Below are positions 44,697 through 52,138 of a stretch of 64,000 nt of DNA, in pieces. Under the pieces are notes generated by a model. The model ran no database searches. It saw only the letters and a program-made list of their open reading frames with translations, and was not told the origin of the DNA. The translations under genes and the position numbers were made by a program. How positions within the stretch are numbered: the stretch's first letter is position 1; each line of letters opens with the position of its first letter. Source of the stretch: Pelagicoccus sp. SDUM812005. GTDB taxonomy: Bacteria > Verrucomicrobiota > Verrucomicrobiia > Opitutales > Opitutaceae. The DNA is taken from the NCBI RefSeq assembly GCF_031127875.1, contig NZ_JARXIA010000006.1:1-64000 (forward strand). The letters run 5' to 3'.

Positions 44697-44729
44697 GCAG
44701 GACGCTCGGGGGGGCGTCCTGCTTTTTTT
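44697..44729 (+). terminator. Intrinsic terminator after the TonB receptor gene
   Basis: A nine-base perfect stem GCAGGACGC/GCGTCCTGC with a G-rich loop is followed by seven T, 29 bases after the stop codon. Confidence 0.9.
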
Positions 44730-44738
44730 GTGTTGGGC

Positions 44739-44813
44739 CGTAGCGCTGAGCTTTAGCCAGCGTCCGCAGTGCTGATCTTGCAAAGGGGCCGCTGGCTAAA
44801 GCTCAGCGCTACG
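44739..44813. repeat. Perfect 24-base inverted repeat (REP/BIME-like)
   Basis: Arms at 44739-44762 and 44790-44813 are exact reverse complements around a 27-base centre. The right arm overlaps the final codons and stop of the AraC gene, encoding RSAEL. An almost identical single arm lies at 24663-24686. Arm length, palindromic setting between convergent genes and dispersal point to a repetitive extragenic palindrome family. Confidence 0.75.
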
Positions 44814-45638
44814 ATTTGCGGCTTCGCGGTACTGGGTCGGTGTAGTGTGGTAGGCGCTACGGAAGGCGCGGCAGAAGACGTTGGCGGAGGAGAAGCCGCT
44901 GGAGCGGGCGATCGTTTCGAGGGGCTGGGCTGTGGTTTCCAGCAGCCCGCGGGCGTGCTGCAGGCGGAGCTGGCGGAGCAGCGCTCCGGGGGATTGCTGG
45001 TAGCGGCGGGAGAAGGAGCGGATGAAGTGTTCGCGGGTGACGCCGCAGGCGCTGGCGATTTCCTTGAGGGTGATGGGGCTGGCGAAGCGGTTGCGCAGCA
45101 GGTGGTAGCCGTATTCGACGGGGTCACTGTGCTGGGTGTCGTTGACTTGCTGGCGATAGATGGCGGTGAGCAGGCGGGTGACGAGTTCGGACTCGTGGTA
45201 GCGGTCGCTGAAGTTGCGGGCTTGGAAGCGTTGGTAGAGCTCGTCGAAGAGGGCGCAGGATTCGCTGCCTTCGGGCATGGAGAGCACGGAGCCGAAGTCG
45301 CGCCGGATACGGTTGAAGAGCGGGGTGGCGGTGGCGCTGGGGTCGATGGAGAGGTAGCGCAGGCGGTAGGGCTCGGTGGCGGTGGCGGGGTAGCCGTAGC
45401 GGGAGTTTTCGCGCTGGGTGAAGGCGATAAGGCTGCCTTTGGGGAGGAGGTAGCGGCCGGTCTCGTTTTCGAAGAAACCTTCGCCGGAGAGGGTGCGCTG
45501 GAGGTTGATGCGGTTGGATTCGCTGCGTTTGGAGTTGTCCCAGTAGTAGCTGGTGTCGTGGCGCGTCTCGTCGGCGCCCCCGTCCACTCGTGCAAAAACG
45601 TCTTCCCGCATGTGGGGAAGACGTATCAAGTTTTGCAC
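44796..45638 (-). CDS. AraC family transcriptional regulator
   Basis: A 280-residue regulator with an N-terminal cupin-like sensing domain (residues about 30-150, including GRYLLPKGSLIAFTQRENSRYG) and two C-terminal helix-turn-helix units: ITLKEIASACGVTREHFIRSFSRRYQQSPGALLRQLRLQHA and LETIARSSGFSSANVFCRAFRSAYHTTPTQYRE. Such regulators sense sugars, and this one lies 42 bases before the alpha-galactosidase stop codon on the same strand, that is, downstream of that gene. The start is a GTG at 45638; an ATG at 45611 is possible. Its last five residues come from the REP-like repeat. A ten-base inverted repeat spans 45598-45624 inside the first codons. Confidence 0.87.
   Translation of the reverse strand: MQNLIRLPHMREDVFARVDGGADETRHDTSYYWDNSKRSESNRINLQRTLSGEGFFENETGRYLLPKGSLIAFTQRENSRYGYPATATEPYRLRYLSIDPSATATPLFNRIRRDFGSVLSMPEGSESCALFDELYQRFQARNFSDRYHESELVTRLLTAIYRQQVNDTQHSDPVEYGYHLLRNRFASPITLKEIASACGVTREHFIRSFSRRYQQSPGALLRQLRLQHARGLLETTAQPLETIARSSGFSSANVFCRAFRSAYHTTPTQYREAANRSAEL
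45598..45624. repeat. Inverted repeat near the AraC start
   Basis: ACGTCTTCCC and GGGAAGACGT pair perfectly around a seven-base loop. It spans the possible ATG start at 45611, so it may be an autoregulatory operator or an RNA hairpin affecting translation. Confidence 0.4.
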
Positions 45639-45680
45639 AGTTGGCGAGGGTTTTGGGAGCCCAGGTTCCTGCGGTGGGCC

Positions 45681-46931
45681 TTACTTCTTGCTGAGGCGGA
45701 CGGTGAGCACGTCGTGGCTGGCGATGCGGGCCTTGAGCGGCTGGTGGGTGTCGCCGAGGTCCTGGTCGGCCCAAAGGTCGCGGATGCGGTAGTGGTCGGG
45801 GAAGGTTTGCTCCATGCGGTGCCATTCGACGGTGACGTCTTGGGCTGTTTCGGAGGTGTTGAGCACGGTGACGGCCCAGTCGCCGTCGTGCAGGGGCTTG
45901 ACCCAGATTTCGTACTTTTCGGGGGCGGTAAAGATGCGCCAGCCGGCCACGCCGTCGGGGTCTTGGTTGAGGGCGATGATTTCCTTGTTGGTGAGGATTT
46001 CTATGATCTCGGGGGTGACGACGCGCATGTCGTTGCCGGCCATGAGGGGCGAGGAGATCATGGCCCAGAGGGTGAAGTGGGAGCGGGATTCGGCGAGGGT
46101 GAGGCCGGGGTTGCCGACTTCGAGCATGTCGGCGTCGTTCCAGCCTCCGGGGCCGGCGTGTTGGCCGAGTCCGTCGCGTCCGACGACGGAGGGCTTGGAT
46201 TCGTGGTAGCCGTCTAGGATGGTCTTGAAGCCGCGGGACCATTTGAATTCGCAGTCCCAGCAGTCGTAGATGTCGCCGGAGATGCGCCAGAGGTGCCCGA
46301 TGTCCTGGGCCCATTCCCAGGGCTTGTTGTCGCCCCATTCGCAGATTGAGAAGACGACGGGGCGTCCGGCGGCGTAGAGGGCGTCGCGCATGGTGGTGTA
46401 GGCTTCCTTGGCGTCGCGGGTGTCGGTGGCGCACCAGTCGTACTTGAGGTAGTCGACTCCCCAGGAGGCGAAGGTGCGGGCGTCCTGGTACTCGTGGCCT
46501 TGGCTGCCGGGATAGCCGGCGCAGGTGGTCTTGCCGGCGTCGCCGTAGATGCCGAACTTGAAGCCGATGGCGTGGAGCTGGTCGGCGAGGGCTTTGATGC
46601 CGCTGGGGAACTTTGCCGGGTCGGCCACGAGGTTGCCGTCGGCGTCGCGCTCGCGCAGGGACCAGGTGTCGTCGATGACGATGTACTGGTAGCCGGCGTC
46701 GAGCATGCCGTTGGCCTTCATGGCTTCGGCGGTGTCGAGCACGAGCTGTTCGTTGATTTCGGACTCGAAGGTGTTCCAGGAATTCCAGCCCATGGGCGGA
46801 GTGAGGGCCAGGCCTTCGAACTTTTGGGCGGAGGCGGCGCCGGCGAGGGCGGTGGCCGCGGCCAGTCCGAGGAGTGCGGAGCGGAGCAAGGCGGCCTTGC
46901 CCGCGAGGGTCTGTTTAAGGGTGTTTTGCAT
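45681..46931 (-). CDS. GH27 alpha-galactosidase, exported
   Basis: A 416-residue secreted alpha-galactosidase. The signal peptide covers residues about 1-35 (ending GAASA). The (beta/alpha)8 barrel has all GH27 marks: LALTPPMGWNSWNTF, IVIDDTW, GFKFGIYGDAGKTTCAGYPGS, the nucleophile Asp in VDYLKYDWC, the acid/base Asp in LWRISGDI, and GGWNDADMLEVG. The C-terminal beta-domain ends ASHDVLTVRLSKK. It removes terminal alpha-galactose from galactomannan or related side chains. The ATG at 46931 is chosen by the leader; 28 codons upstream are open but not signal-like. The AraC regulator gene follows on the same strand. Confidence 0.94.
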   Translation of the reverse strand: MQNTLKQTLAGKAALLRSALLGLAAATALAGAASAQKFEGLALTPPMGWNSWNTFESEINEQLVLDTAEAMKANGMLDAGYQYIVIDDTWSLRERDADGNLVADPAKFPSGIKALADQLHAIGFKFGIYGDAGKTTCAGYPGSQGHEYQDARTFASWGVDYLKYDWCATDTRDAKEAYTTMRDALYAAGRPVVFSICEWGDNKPWEWAQDIGHLWRISGDIYDCWDCEFKWSRGFKTILDGYHESKPSVVGRDGLGQHAGPGGWNDADMLEVGNPGLTLAESRSHFTLWAMISSPLMAGNDMRVVTPEIIEILTNKEIIALNQDPDGVAGWRIFTAPEKYEIWVKPLHDGDWAVTVLNTSETAQDVTVEWHRMEQTFPDHYRIRDLWADQDLGDTHQPLKARIASHDVLTVRLSKK

Positions 46932-47223
46932 GTCTTCGTTTAAGGGGTTCGGCTTAGTGCCACGCAGAGAAAGGAGCGAGTCAAACGAGGGAGGTGGGAA
47001 TATCACATATTGCACAAAATGGGATCACGTTTGGCGACGCTCGTGCTGCGGAGGGGGCGAGGGATTGCGTTTTGCAGGATTGGGGACGGCCCGCTCCTGG
47101 GGAGGGGGAGGGCCGCGGAAAAGCGCGAATTGCAAGCTGCTCGTCCGGAGGGGGATAGCGGGAGTGGGCCTAGGAGAGCGAGCGGCTGGCATGCCTTAAG
47201 CAAGAGGGAGGCGGAGGTAATTT

Positions 47224-47745
47224 ATGATGATGAAAGCATGCGTAAGAGAAATTTTGGGACTCGTATTGGCTCTGGGCCTAGGGGCTGGGAGCGGATTCGC
47301 TGCGAATGGCGAGCGGAGTGACCCGGAATCGATGATCGGTGCCAAGGTGGTGGGTATCGCTGGATACACCCAACTGGGCGAGATCGTGGGCGTGGCCCGC
47401 AGCGGTCCGGGAGGCCCTGCTCAGATGTACGTGGTCCAAGTCAAGGGCTGGTGGGGCGGTCGTGGGGTAATCCCGCTTTCGCACGTGGTCGACGAGATGT
47501 CGGTGCCGGAGAAGGACGGGAGCCGCAGCTACCGCGTGGAGGTGTCGGTCAACAAGGCGACCTTCCGCAATATAGCGAATTGGGAAAGCGACGAGTCGCT
47601 GGCTTCCTACCTCGGGCGCATGGAGTCGATCTTGGGCACGGTGTACGGCCTGGAGCAGTCCACGCTCGACGGTTTTGCCCAAAACCTAGTGGTGGACGAA
47701 GGAAAGCTGGCGAACGAACCGAAATCCTCCGTCGCTAAGTTTTGA
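47224..47745 (+). CDS. Exported PRC-barrel-like protein
   Basis: A 173-residue protein with a signal peptide (residues about 1-27, ending GSGFAAN). Residues 35-90 resemble a PRC-barrel: MIGAKVVGIAGYTQLGEIVGVARSGPGGPAQMYVVQVKGWWGGRGVIPLSHV. The C-terminal half (YRVEVSVNKATFRNIANWESDESLASYLGRMES) is unlike known families. PRC-barrels occur in ribosome maturation, photosynthetic reaction centres and periplasmic stress proteins. Three ATG codons in a row begin the frame; the first, at 47224, has a GGAGG six bases upstream. No operon partner is near. Confidence 0.65.
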   Translation: MMMKACVREILGLVLALGLGAGSGFAANGERSDPESMIGAKVVGIAGYTQLGEIVGVARSGPGGPAQMYVVQVKGWWGGRGVIPLSHVVDEMSVPEKDGSRSYRVEVSVNKATFRNIANWESDESLASYLGRMESILGTVYGLEQSTLDGFAQNLVVDEGKLANEPKSSVAKF

Positions 47746-47993
47746 ATACGGAGCAGTAAAGGGTGTCCGCCGTGGGAGCGTGGCGGCAAGGATTTCCTAA
47801 GAGCGCGAGGGCAGGGGAATCGCTTTTCCTCCCGTGAAGCTCCTTTAGCGCGAGGCGCTTTAGTGGGGGCACGTAGTGTTTGCTTTGCTAGTGCCCCGTT
47901 TTCGTAAGAAATCGGTAAACGAGCAGAGGTTTCCGCTCGCTGGTCTACAGCTTGCTTTGAGGGCGGGGACCCTAGGTAATTTAGTATAGCACT

Positions 47994-48677
47994 ATGGAAA
48001 TTGGCTCTCATGTAAATGGCGTGCGGAGCGTCGGAGGAACTTATGCTGCTCAATTCATGAGGCAGCTGGGTGAGGCGACGGCTGCCGCGAAAATGAATGG
48101 CGAAAAGCTCCGGCCGAGCGAATTCGAAATAGCTATTCCGGGAACGGAGGCGGCGGCTCGGGCTAGCTTGAGTGGTCCGCGTTTCGAGGACTTAGGTGCA
48201 GAACACCCGCTTAGTATACTCGCGCAATTCGATGCGAATCAGGATGGGAAGATTAACTTCCGCGAGAATATGCAGATGGCGTTCGCCTTCTCCAACCCGG
48301 TCGACATTGGAAATGGCGGCTCTGTAGGTGAATCGGGGATACGCTTTAGAAGCTCCGAGGATCTCGAAGAATTGGAGGAGTATCTAGGGTCCGTTTTCGA
48401 TGGAGTGTTTTCGAAGGAAGATTCGGAAGCCTTGTTTGCTCGACTGGACAAAGACAAGGATGGTGTGATTTCGGAAGTCGAGATGGAAGAGGCTCTCGAG
48501 GAGATTGAGAGTCAGACCCAGCTACGAATCGAGTCCCAGTTGGAAAGGGAGCGAGTAGCCTCGAGCGCTCAAGCGGAGGTCTTGTCTAACGATTCCGAGC
48601 TGAGGACTGCAGGTAGCGAGATTTCGTTTGGGCCAGAATTAGGGATGTGGGCTCCGTTTGTTGAATGTATCCGGTGA
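47994..48677 (+). CDS. EF-hand domain protein, tandem copy 1
   Basis: A 227-residue acidic protein without a signal peptide. Two canonical EF-hand calcium loops: DANQDGKINFRE (80-91) and DKDKDGVISEVE (152-163). The N-terminus (VRSVGGTYAAQFMRQLGEA) is related to that of the next gene (VQGTYSGQFTKQLLEA), and the loop spacing is similar, so the two arose by duplication. It may bind calcium as a sensor or buffer; no partner can be inferred. Ten bases separate the two genes, which are probably one transcript. Confidence 0.8.
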   Translation: MEIGSHVNGVRSVGGTYAAQFMRQLGEATAAAKMNGEKLRPSEFEIAIPGTEAAARASLSGPRFEDLGAEHPLSILAQFDANQDGKINFRENMQMAFAFSNPVDIGNGGSVGESGIRFRSSEDLEELEEYLGSVFDGVFSKEDSEALFARLDKDKDGVISEVEMEEALEEIESQTQLRIESQLERERVASSAQAEVLSNDSELRTAGSEISFGPELGMWAPFVECIR

Positions 48678-48687
48678 AGGAATACGT

Positions 48688-49290
48688 ATGATTCAGAATG
48701 TTCAAGGGACTTATTCCGGCCAATTTACAAAGCAGTTGCTTGAGGCTCGTAGGGAGTCGGTAGGAAAAGGAGTTGTCTTCGATCCGATGGCGTTCAGCTC
48801 ATTACTTCCTGCGGAAGAGGGTGAGGCAGGAGCGAAGCCAGTCGAGGCGGGATCCGGAGCCGGAGGGGGCTACGCTATGGATTTTTTGGGAGATGAGGGA
48901 GTTCTTTCCCAGTTTCGTAGTTTCGATAGGAATAGAGACGGGCGCTACGGTTTCGATGAGCACTTGCGCAGCTTAGAAGCGGCGAGGGAATCAGAGGGCC
49001 TGAATACATCGAGTGGAATTTCGCTCGACGACTTCGGAGAGTTCGTAGCGAATGAGCTAGAATTCGATTTCTCGAAGGAGATGCTCGAAATCGTGTTCGA
49101 GAAGTTCGATCTCGATGGAAATGGGGTCTTGGATCCGAAGGAGCTTGAGTCCGCCATCGAGCACTTGGTCGAGCAGGCCGAGCGTAAGGAAGAAAAGAAA
49201 ACCGAATTGAAGAAGGATCTCAGGCGAGAGGTTTTGGTGGATTCGGGTCGCTTCTTGCGAAGCGACCGGCCGCTAGCGAGGGAAACGTGA
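48688..49290 (+). CDS. EF-hand domain protein, tandem copy 2
   Basis: A 200-residue paralog of the preceding protein with EF-hand loops DRNRDGRYGFDE (80-91) and DLDGNGVLDPKE (141-152). The first loop is non-canonical at later positions (RYGF), so the second is likely the stronger calcium site. A charged, Lys/Glu-rich C-terminal helix (EQAERKEEKKTELKKDLRRE) replaces the tail of copy 1. The ATG at 48688 has GAAGGA at good spacing. The pair is set in a region with no related genes. Confidence 0.8.
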   Translation: MIQNVQGTYSGQFTKQLLEARRESVGKGVVFDPMAFSSLLPAEEGEAGAKPVEAGSGAGGGYAMDFLGDEGVLSQFRSFDRNRDGRYGFDEHLRSLEAARESEGLNTSSGISLDDFGEFVANELEFDFSKEMLEIVFEKFDLDGNGVLDPKELESAIEHLVEQAERKEEKKTELKKDLRREVLVDSGRFLRSDRPLARET

Positions 49291-49357
49291 AGGGGGGCTC
49301 CGAGTTGGAACGCTCCAGCGCGGCCGGGCGAACACGCCGAGACGGATAGCCTTGGAA

Positions 49358-49378
49358 GCGGCCTTGGCCGCCTCTTTT
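49358..49378. terminator. Possible terminator between convergent genes
   Basis: A GCGGCC/GGCCGC stem with a two-base loop is followed by CTCTTTTGT on the plus strand. It may end the EF-hand transcript; its T-tail is short. Confidence 0.45.
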
Positions 49379-49379
49379 G

Positions 49380-50018
49380 TTAGAGACTGAAGTGTACGGT
49401 TTCGCCGGCGGCGCGGTGGTTTGAGTAGAAGTGGGTGCCGTCGTGGGCGAGGGCTCGGGCTGGGAAGGGGATGAGGGCGAGGTCTTCGTAGGCGCCGGTT
49501 GTAGTGTCGATGCGGCCGAGGTAGTAGGCGCCGTGTTCCTCTTCGGCGGTGTTGGCGAGGTATATGAAGTTGCCGACGATGACTTGGCCGCAGATGCCGC
49601 GGGGGGCGTCGTAGGTTTTGGTGACGCCACCGTTGGGAGAGAGGGCGAGCACTTTTTGCTTGTACCATTGGCTGACGTGGAGGCTGTGGCCGTCCCAACC
49701 GAGTTGGGAGCCGGTGTCGTCGGGGCAGGGCAGTTTGAACACGGTATCGAAGCCGTGTCCGGGCATGAGGCGGCGGATATTACGGAAATCTTCTTCGGTC
49801 TCGCCGCAGAGCACGCGGAGCTCTTCGCCGATGGATACCATGCCGAAGGGGGTGCCGGGGGCGGCTATCTCGTATTTCACGGACCAGTCGCTTGTATCGA
49901 TCTGGTAGATACGTTTGCTGGCGAGGGAGCCGAGCCAGAGGGTTTCGCCGTCCCAGGCGAGGGATTGCGGCAGGTCGGCGGGAGCTGGGTGGCGGGCGAG
50001 TTCGGTGATGGTTTTCAT
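49380..50018 (-). CDS. Beta-propeller-like protein (SMP-30/NHL-type repeats)
   Basis: A 212-residue protein of beta-propeller type, with repeating blocks LAWDGETLWLGSLASKRIYQIDTSDW, LGWDGHSLHVSQWYKQKVLALSPNGG and ALAHDGTHFYSNHRAAGE, each pairing a hydrophobic strand with D-G-x-x turns. Similar small propellers occur in lactonase-like and glutaminyl-cyclase-like proteins, but no metal-site residues are clear. No signal peptide is seen. The ATG at 50018 is chosen; the frame extends upstream across the LysR gene with Ser/Pro-rich translation. It is 16 bases downstream of the LysR regulator and probably its co-transcribed partner. Confidence 0.72.
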   Translation of the reverse strand: MKTITELARHPAPADLPQSLAWDGETLWLGSLASKRIYQIDTSDWSVKYEIAAPGTPFGMVSIGEELRVLCGETEEDFRNIRRLMPGHGFDTVFKLPCPDDTGSQLGWDGHSLHVSQWYKQKVLALSPNGGVTKTYDAPRGICGQVIVGNFIYLANTAEEEHGAYYLGRIDTTTGAYEDLALIPFPARALAHDGTHFYSNHRAAGETVHFSL

Positions 50019-50034
50019 GAGTGGCTTTGGGTTG

Positions 50035-50925
50035 TTACTGAGGTTTGGAAAGGGCGAGTGTTTGGGAGCAGGCGTCGACGCAGGCTTGGATGGCGCGTTC
50101 GTGGTAGCGGGCTCCGAGGCAGATGAGGCTGTGGGGAAGGCGGCATTGGAACCCGTCCCAGGCGATGATTTCGCCGCGTGCGATCTCGTCGCGCACGATA
50201 GCTTCTCCGATGAGGGAGAGGGCGGTGCCGCTTTTGACGAAGCGTAGGCAGGTGCCTTCTTCGTCGATGGTGTAGCGTCGCTCGATATCGAGCTCGTGGG
50301 CTTTGACGATGCGGTCCATGAGCTGGTAGTAGCTGCAGTCGGGGGTCTTGAAGACCCAGGGCAGCTTTTGCAGGTCGGACCAGCGGGTGGTTTGCAGGGC
50401 GTCCTTGAAATCTGGAGACGCGATGACGAGGATGGCGTTTTCCTGGAACTGGGAGCTGATGATCTTGGGGGAGTCGATCTCGCCTTCGTAGAAGCCGATA
50501 TCGATGTCGCCTTCGAGAATGCCTTTCTTGATATAGCCGGAGGAGCTGTGGAGGAACTCGAGCTGCAGCTTGGGGCAGCTTTCCTGCAGGCGTTGGGCGA
50601 TGGTGTCGAGGGGGAGCTCGCCGGAGCCGGTGTTGACGCCGATGGTGAGTTTTCCGGAAGGGCTGGACTGGAGGTCGCGGGCGAGGTTGTTGAGGGCGGC
50701 GGTTTCCTTGAGGATGGCGTAGACGCGGGCAAGGAGGGCCTCGCCGTCGGGTGTGATTTGCATGCCGCGGGCGCTGCGCTCGAAGAGGGCGATGCCGAGC
50801 TCGTCTTCGAGGGCCTTGATGTGGGCACTGACGGAGGGCTGGCTGGAGAAGAGGCGCATGGCGGCCCGGGCGAGGGTGCCTTCTTCGGCGACGGCTACGA
50901 AGGATCTGAGTTGGTAGAGTTCCAT
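50035..50925 (-). CDS. LysR family transcriptional regulator
   Basis: A 296-residue regulator with the N-terminal LysR winged helix (MELYQLRSFVAVAEEGTLARAAMRLFSSQPSVSAHIKALEDELGIALFERSARG, residues 1-54) and a C-terminal substrate-binding domain (KLTIGVNTGSGELPLDTIAQ, then DIDIGFYEGEI, AILVIASPDF and TALSLIGEAIVRDEI). It controls an unknown target, perhaps the propeller-protein gene that follows 16 bases downstream. Confidence 0.92.
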   Translation of the reverse strand: MELYQLRSFVAVAEEGTLARAAMRLFSSQPSVSAHIKALEDELGIALFERSARGMQITPDGEALLARVYAILKETAALNNLARDLQSSPSGKLTIGVNTGSGELPLDTIAQRLQESCPKLQLEFLHSSSGYIKKGILEGDIDIGFYEGEIDSPKIISSQFQENAILVIASPDFKDALQTTRWSDLQKLPWVFKTPDCSYYQLMDRIVKAHELDIERRYTIDEEGTCLRFVKSGTALSLIGEAIVRDEIARGEIIAWDGFQCRLPHSLICLGARYHERAIQACVDACSQTLALSKPQ

Positions 50926-51394
50926 GCTAGGGAATGCTGGGCGTATCGAGCGGGCTGTGTACCTCTCCTTTTTGCGGCGTGGTGGCGGCGTCGGCGAGGT
51001 TTTGTTGCGCGGTGCGAAGCGTTTTTGGCGGCGTCGGGCGGGAGCTGGGGATTGTGACGATGGTGCCGTGCAGGAAGAGCTTCATGCCTGGGCGGCCGCC
51101 CTCGTGCGGAAACGCGGTGAAATCAGGCAGGGAACGGTGGAGGGCGGCGAACAGGCGAAGCAGTTTCCGGACGATGGGGAGGTGGCGGACTGGATTGTTT
51201 TTCATGGTTCGATTATGGCAGGGGGGCGGCGGTTTGGGTAGACGGGCTTTCCGATGGGGGAGTTCGGAATCTCTGAGGGCTGGCCCTGTGGGGGGCTTGG
51301 CTAAAGCTGCGTAAATTCTCGCTTTCCATGAAACGGAGCGGCCTCCGCTGGGTCGGTAGGGTGCGTGAGGGATTCATACTTTAAAGGTTTCGCC
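50926..51394. other. Intergenic region, no supported gene
   Basis: About 470 bases between divergent genes. A 92-codon minus frame (50927-51205) has an ATG but no family resemblance and a proline-rich end, so it is not called. A short piece related to the REP-like repeat (GGCTTGGCTAAAGCTGCG) lies at 51294-51311. No convincing promoters are visible. Confidence 0.4.
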
Positions 51395-52138
51395 GTGTCT
51401 GGACGGCGTGATGGGGGCAGGGGCGCTTGGCTGCTGCGTGGGGGGCTTTTTGCAGCCTTGCTGCTGTTTTTGCCGGGCTGCGTGTACTTGCGTCTGCTCG
51501 ACGTGAAGGGGCAGTTGAAGGAGGTGGACCGCTATTTCGCGGCAGAGCGGACCGAGGCTGGAATGGAGCTGGTCTTTAAGGATCCGACCTTGAGGGACGG
51601 CGACTTGAAGCGGCTCGGCGTGGTGCCGTTGAGTTCGGAAACGACGGAGTCGGGGGAGGTTTGGCAGGTGGAGATGCGCAAGCGCTTGCCGGGCGATCGG
51701 GAGCCCGATCCTGAGCACGACGTGTGGACGGAGCTGCGCTTCGAGGAGAGCTTGCTGGTGTCGGTGTTGATTCCGGACGCGTATCTGGAGTGTTTTCCGC
51801 CGGACCTTATCTTGGCGACGATGCGGGCCTTGGGGGAGTCGCGGGTTTTCAAGCTGAAGAAGTCCGTGGAAGCGCGATCGCAGGAGTCATTTGGCGAGGA
51901 GTTGGCAGCGGCTTCCTACGAGCAGTTGCTGGAGACTTTCGGACCGCCGTACGAGGTCGAGCGCAGCGAAGGGGAGATGGTATTGACCTACAGCTACGAA
52001 AAGCGGGAGCCGGAGGGCATCGCTGAGGAGCGGCGTTCGGATCGCACCTACGAGATCCGCTACGTGCTCGACGGGCAGGGGGATCGCCTCCTGGCGGCGG
52101 GAACGCGATCGATTTCGGTGCTCTACGCGGAGCGTTGA
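51395..52138 (+). CDS. Putative lipoprotein, function unknown
   Basis: A 247-residue protein with a basic start, a hydrophobic stretch LLRGGLFAALLLFLPG and a lipobox ending LPGC at about residues 26-29, so membrane-anchored by lipid. The mature part is charged, with alternating strand- and helix-like segments (YFAAERTEAGMELVFKDPTL, then YEQLLETFGPPYEVERSEGEMVLTYSYEKRE) and no known motif. The GTG at 51395 has AAAGG eight bases upstream; a GTG at 51365 is the alternative. The 3' end overlaps the convergent PqiA gene by 16 bases. Confidence 0.65.
   Translation: MSGRRDGGRGAWLLRGGLFAALLLFLPGCVYLRLLDVKGQLKEVDRYFAAERTEAGMELVFKDPTLRDGDLKRLGVVPLSSETTESGEVWQVEMRKRLPGDREPDPEHDVWTELRFEESLLVSVLIPDAYLECFPPDLILATMRALGESRVFKLKKSVEARSQESFGEELAAASYEQLLETFGPPYEVERSEGEMVLTYSYEKREPEGIAEERRSDRTYEIRYVLDGQGDRLLAAGTRSISVLYAER

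Noticed and set aside
44769-46217. A plus-strand open frame of 482 codons opposite the AraC and GH27 genes
   Set aside because: Both antisense genes have complete family signatures; the plus frame has a low-complexity Gly/Val/Glu composition.
50927-51205. A 92-codon minus frame upstream of the LysR gene
   Set aside because: It has an ATG but no family resemblance, no ribosome-binding site and a proline-rich end; likely chance.
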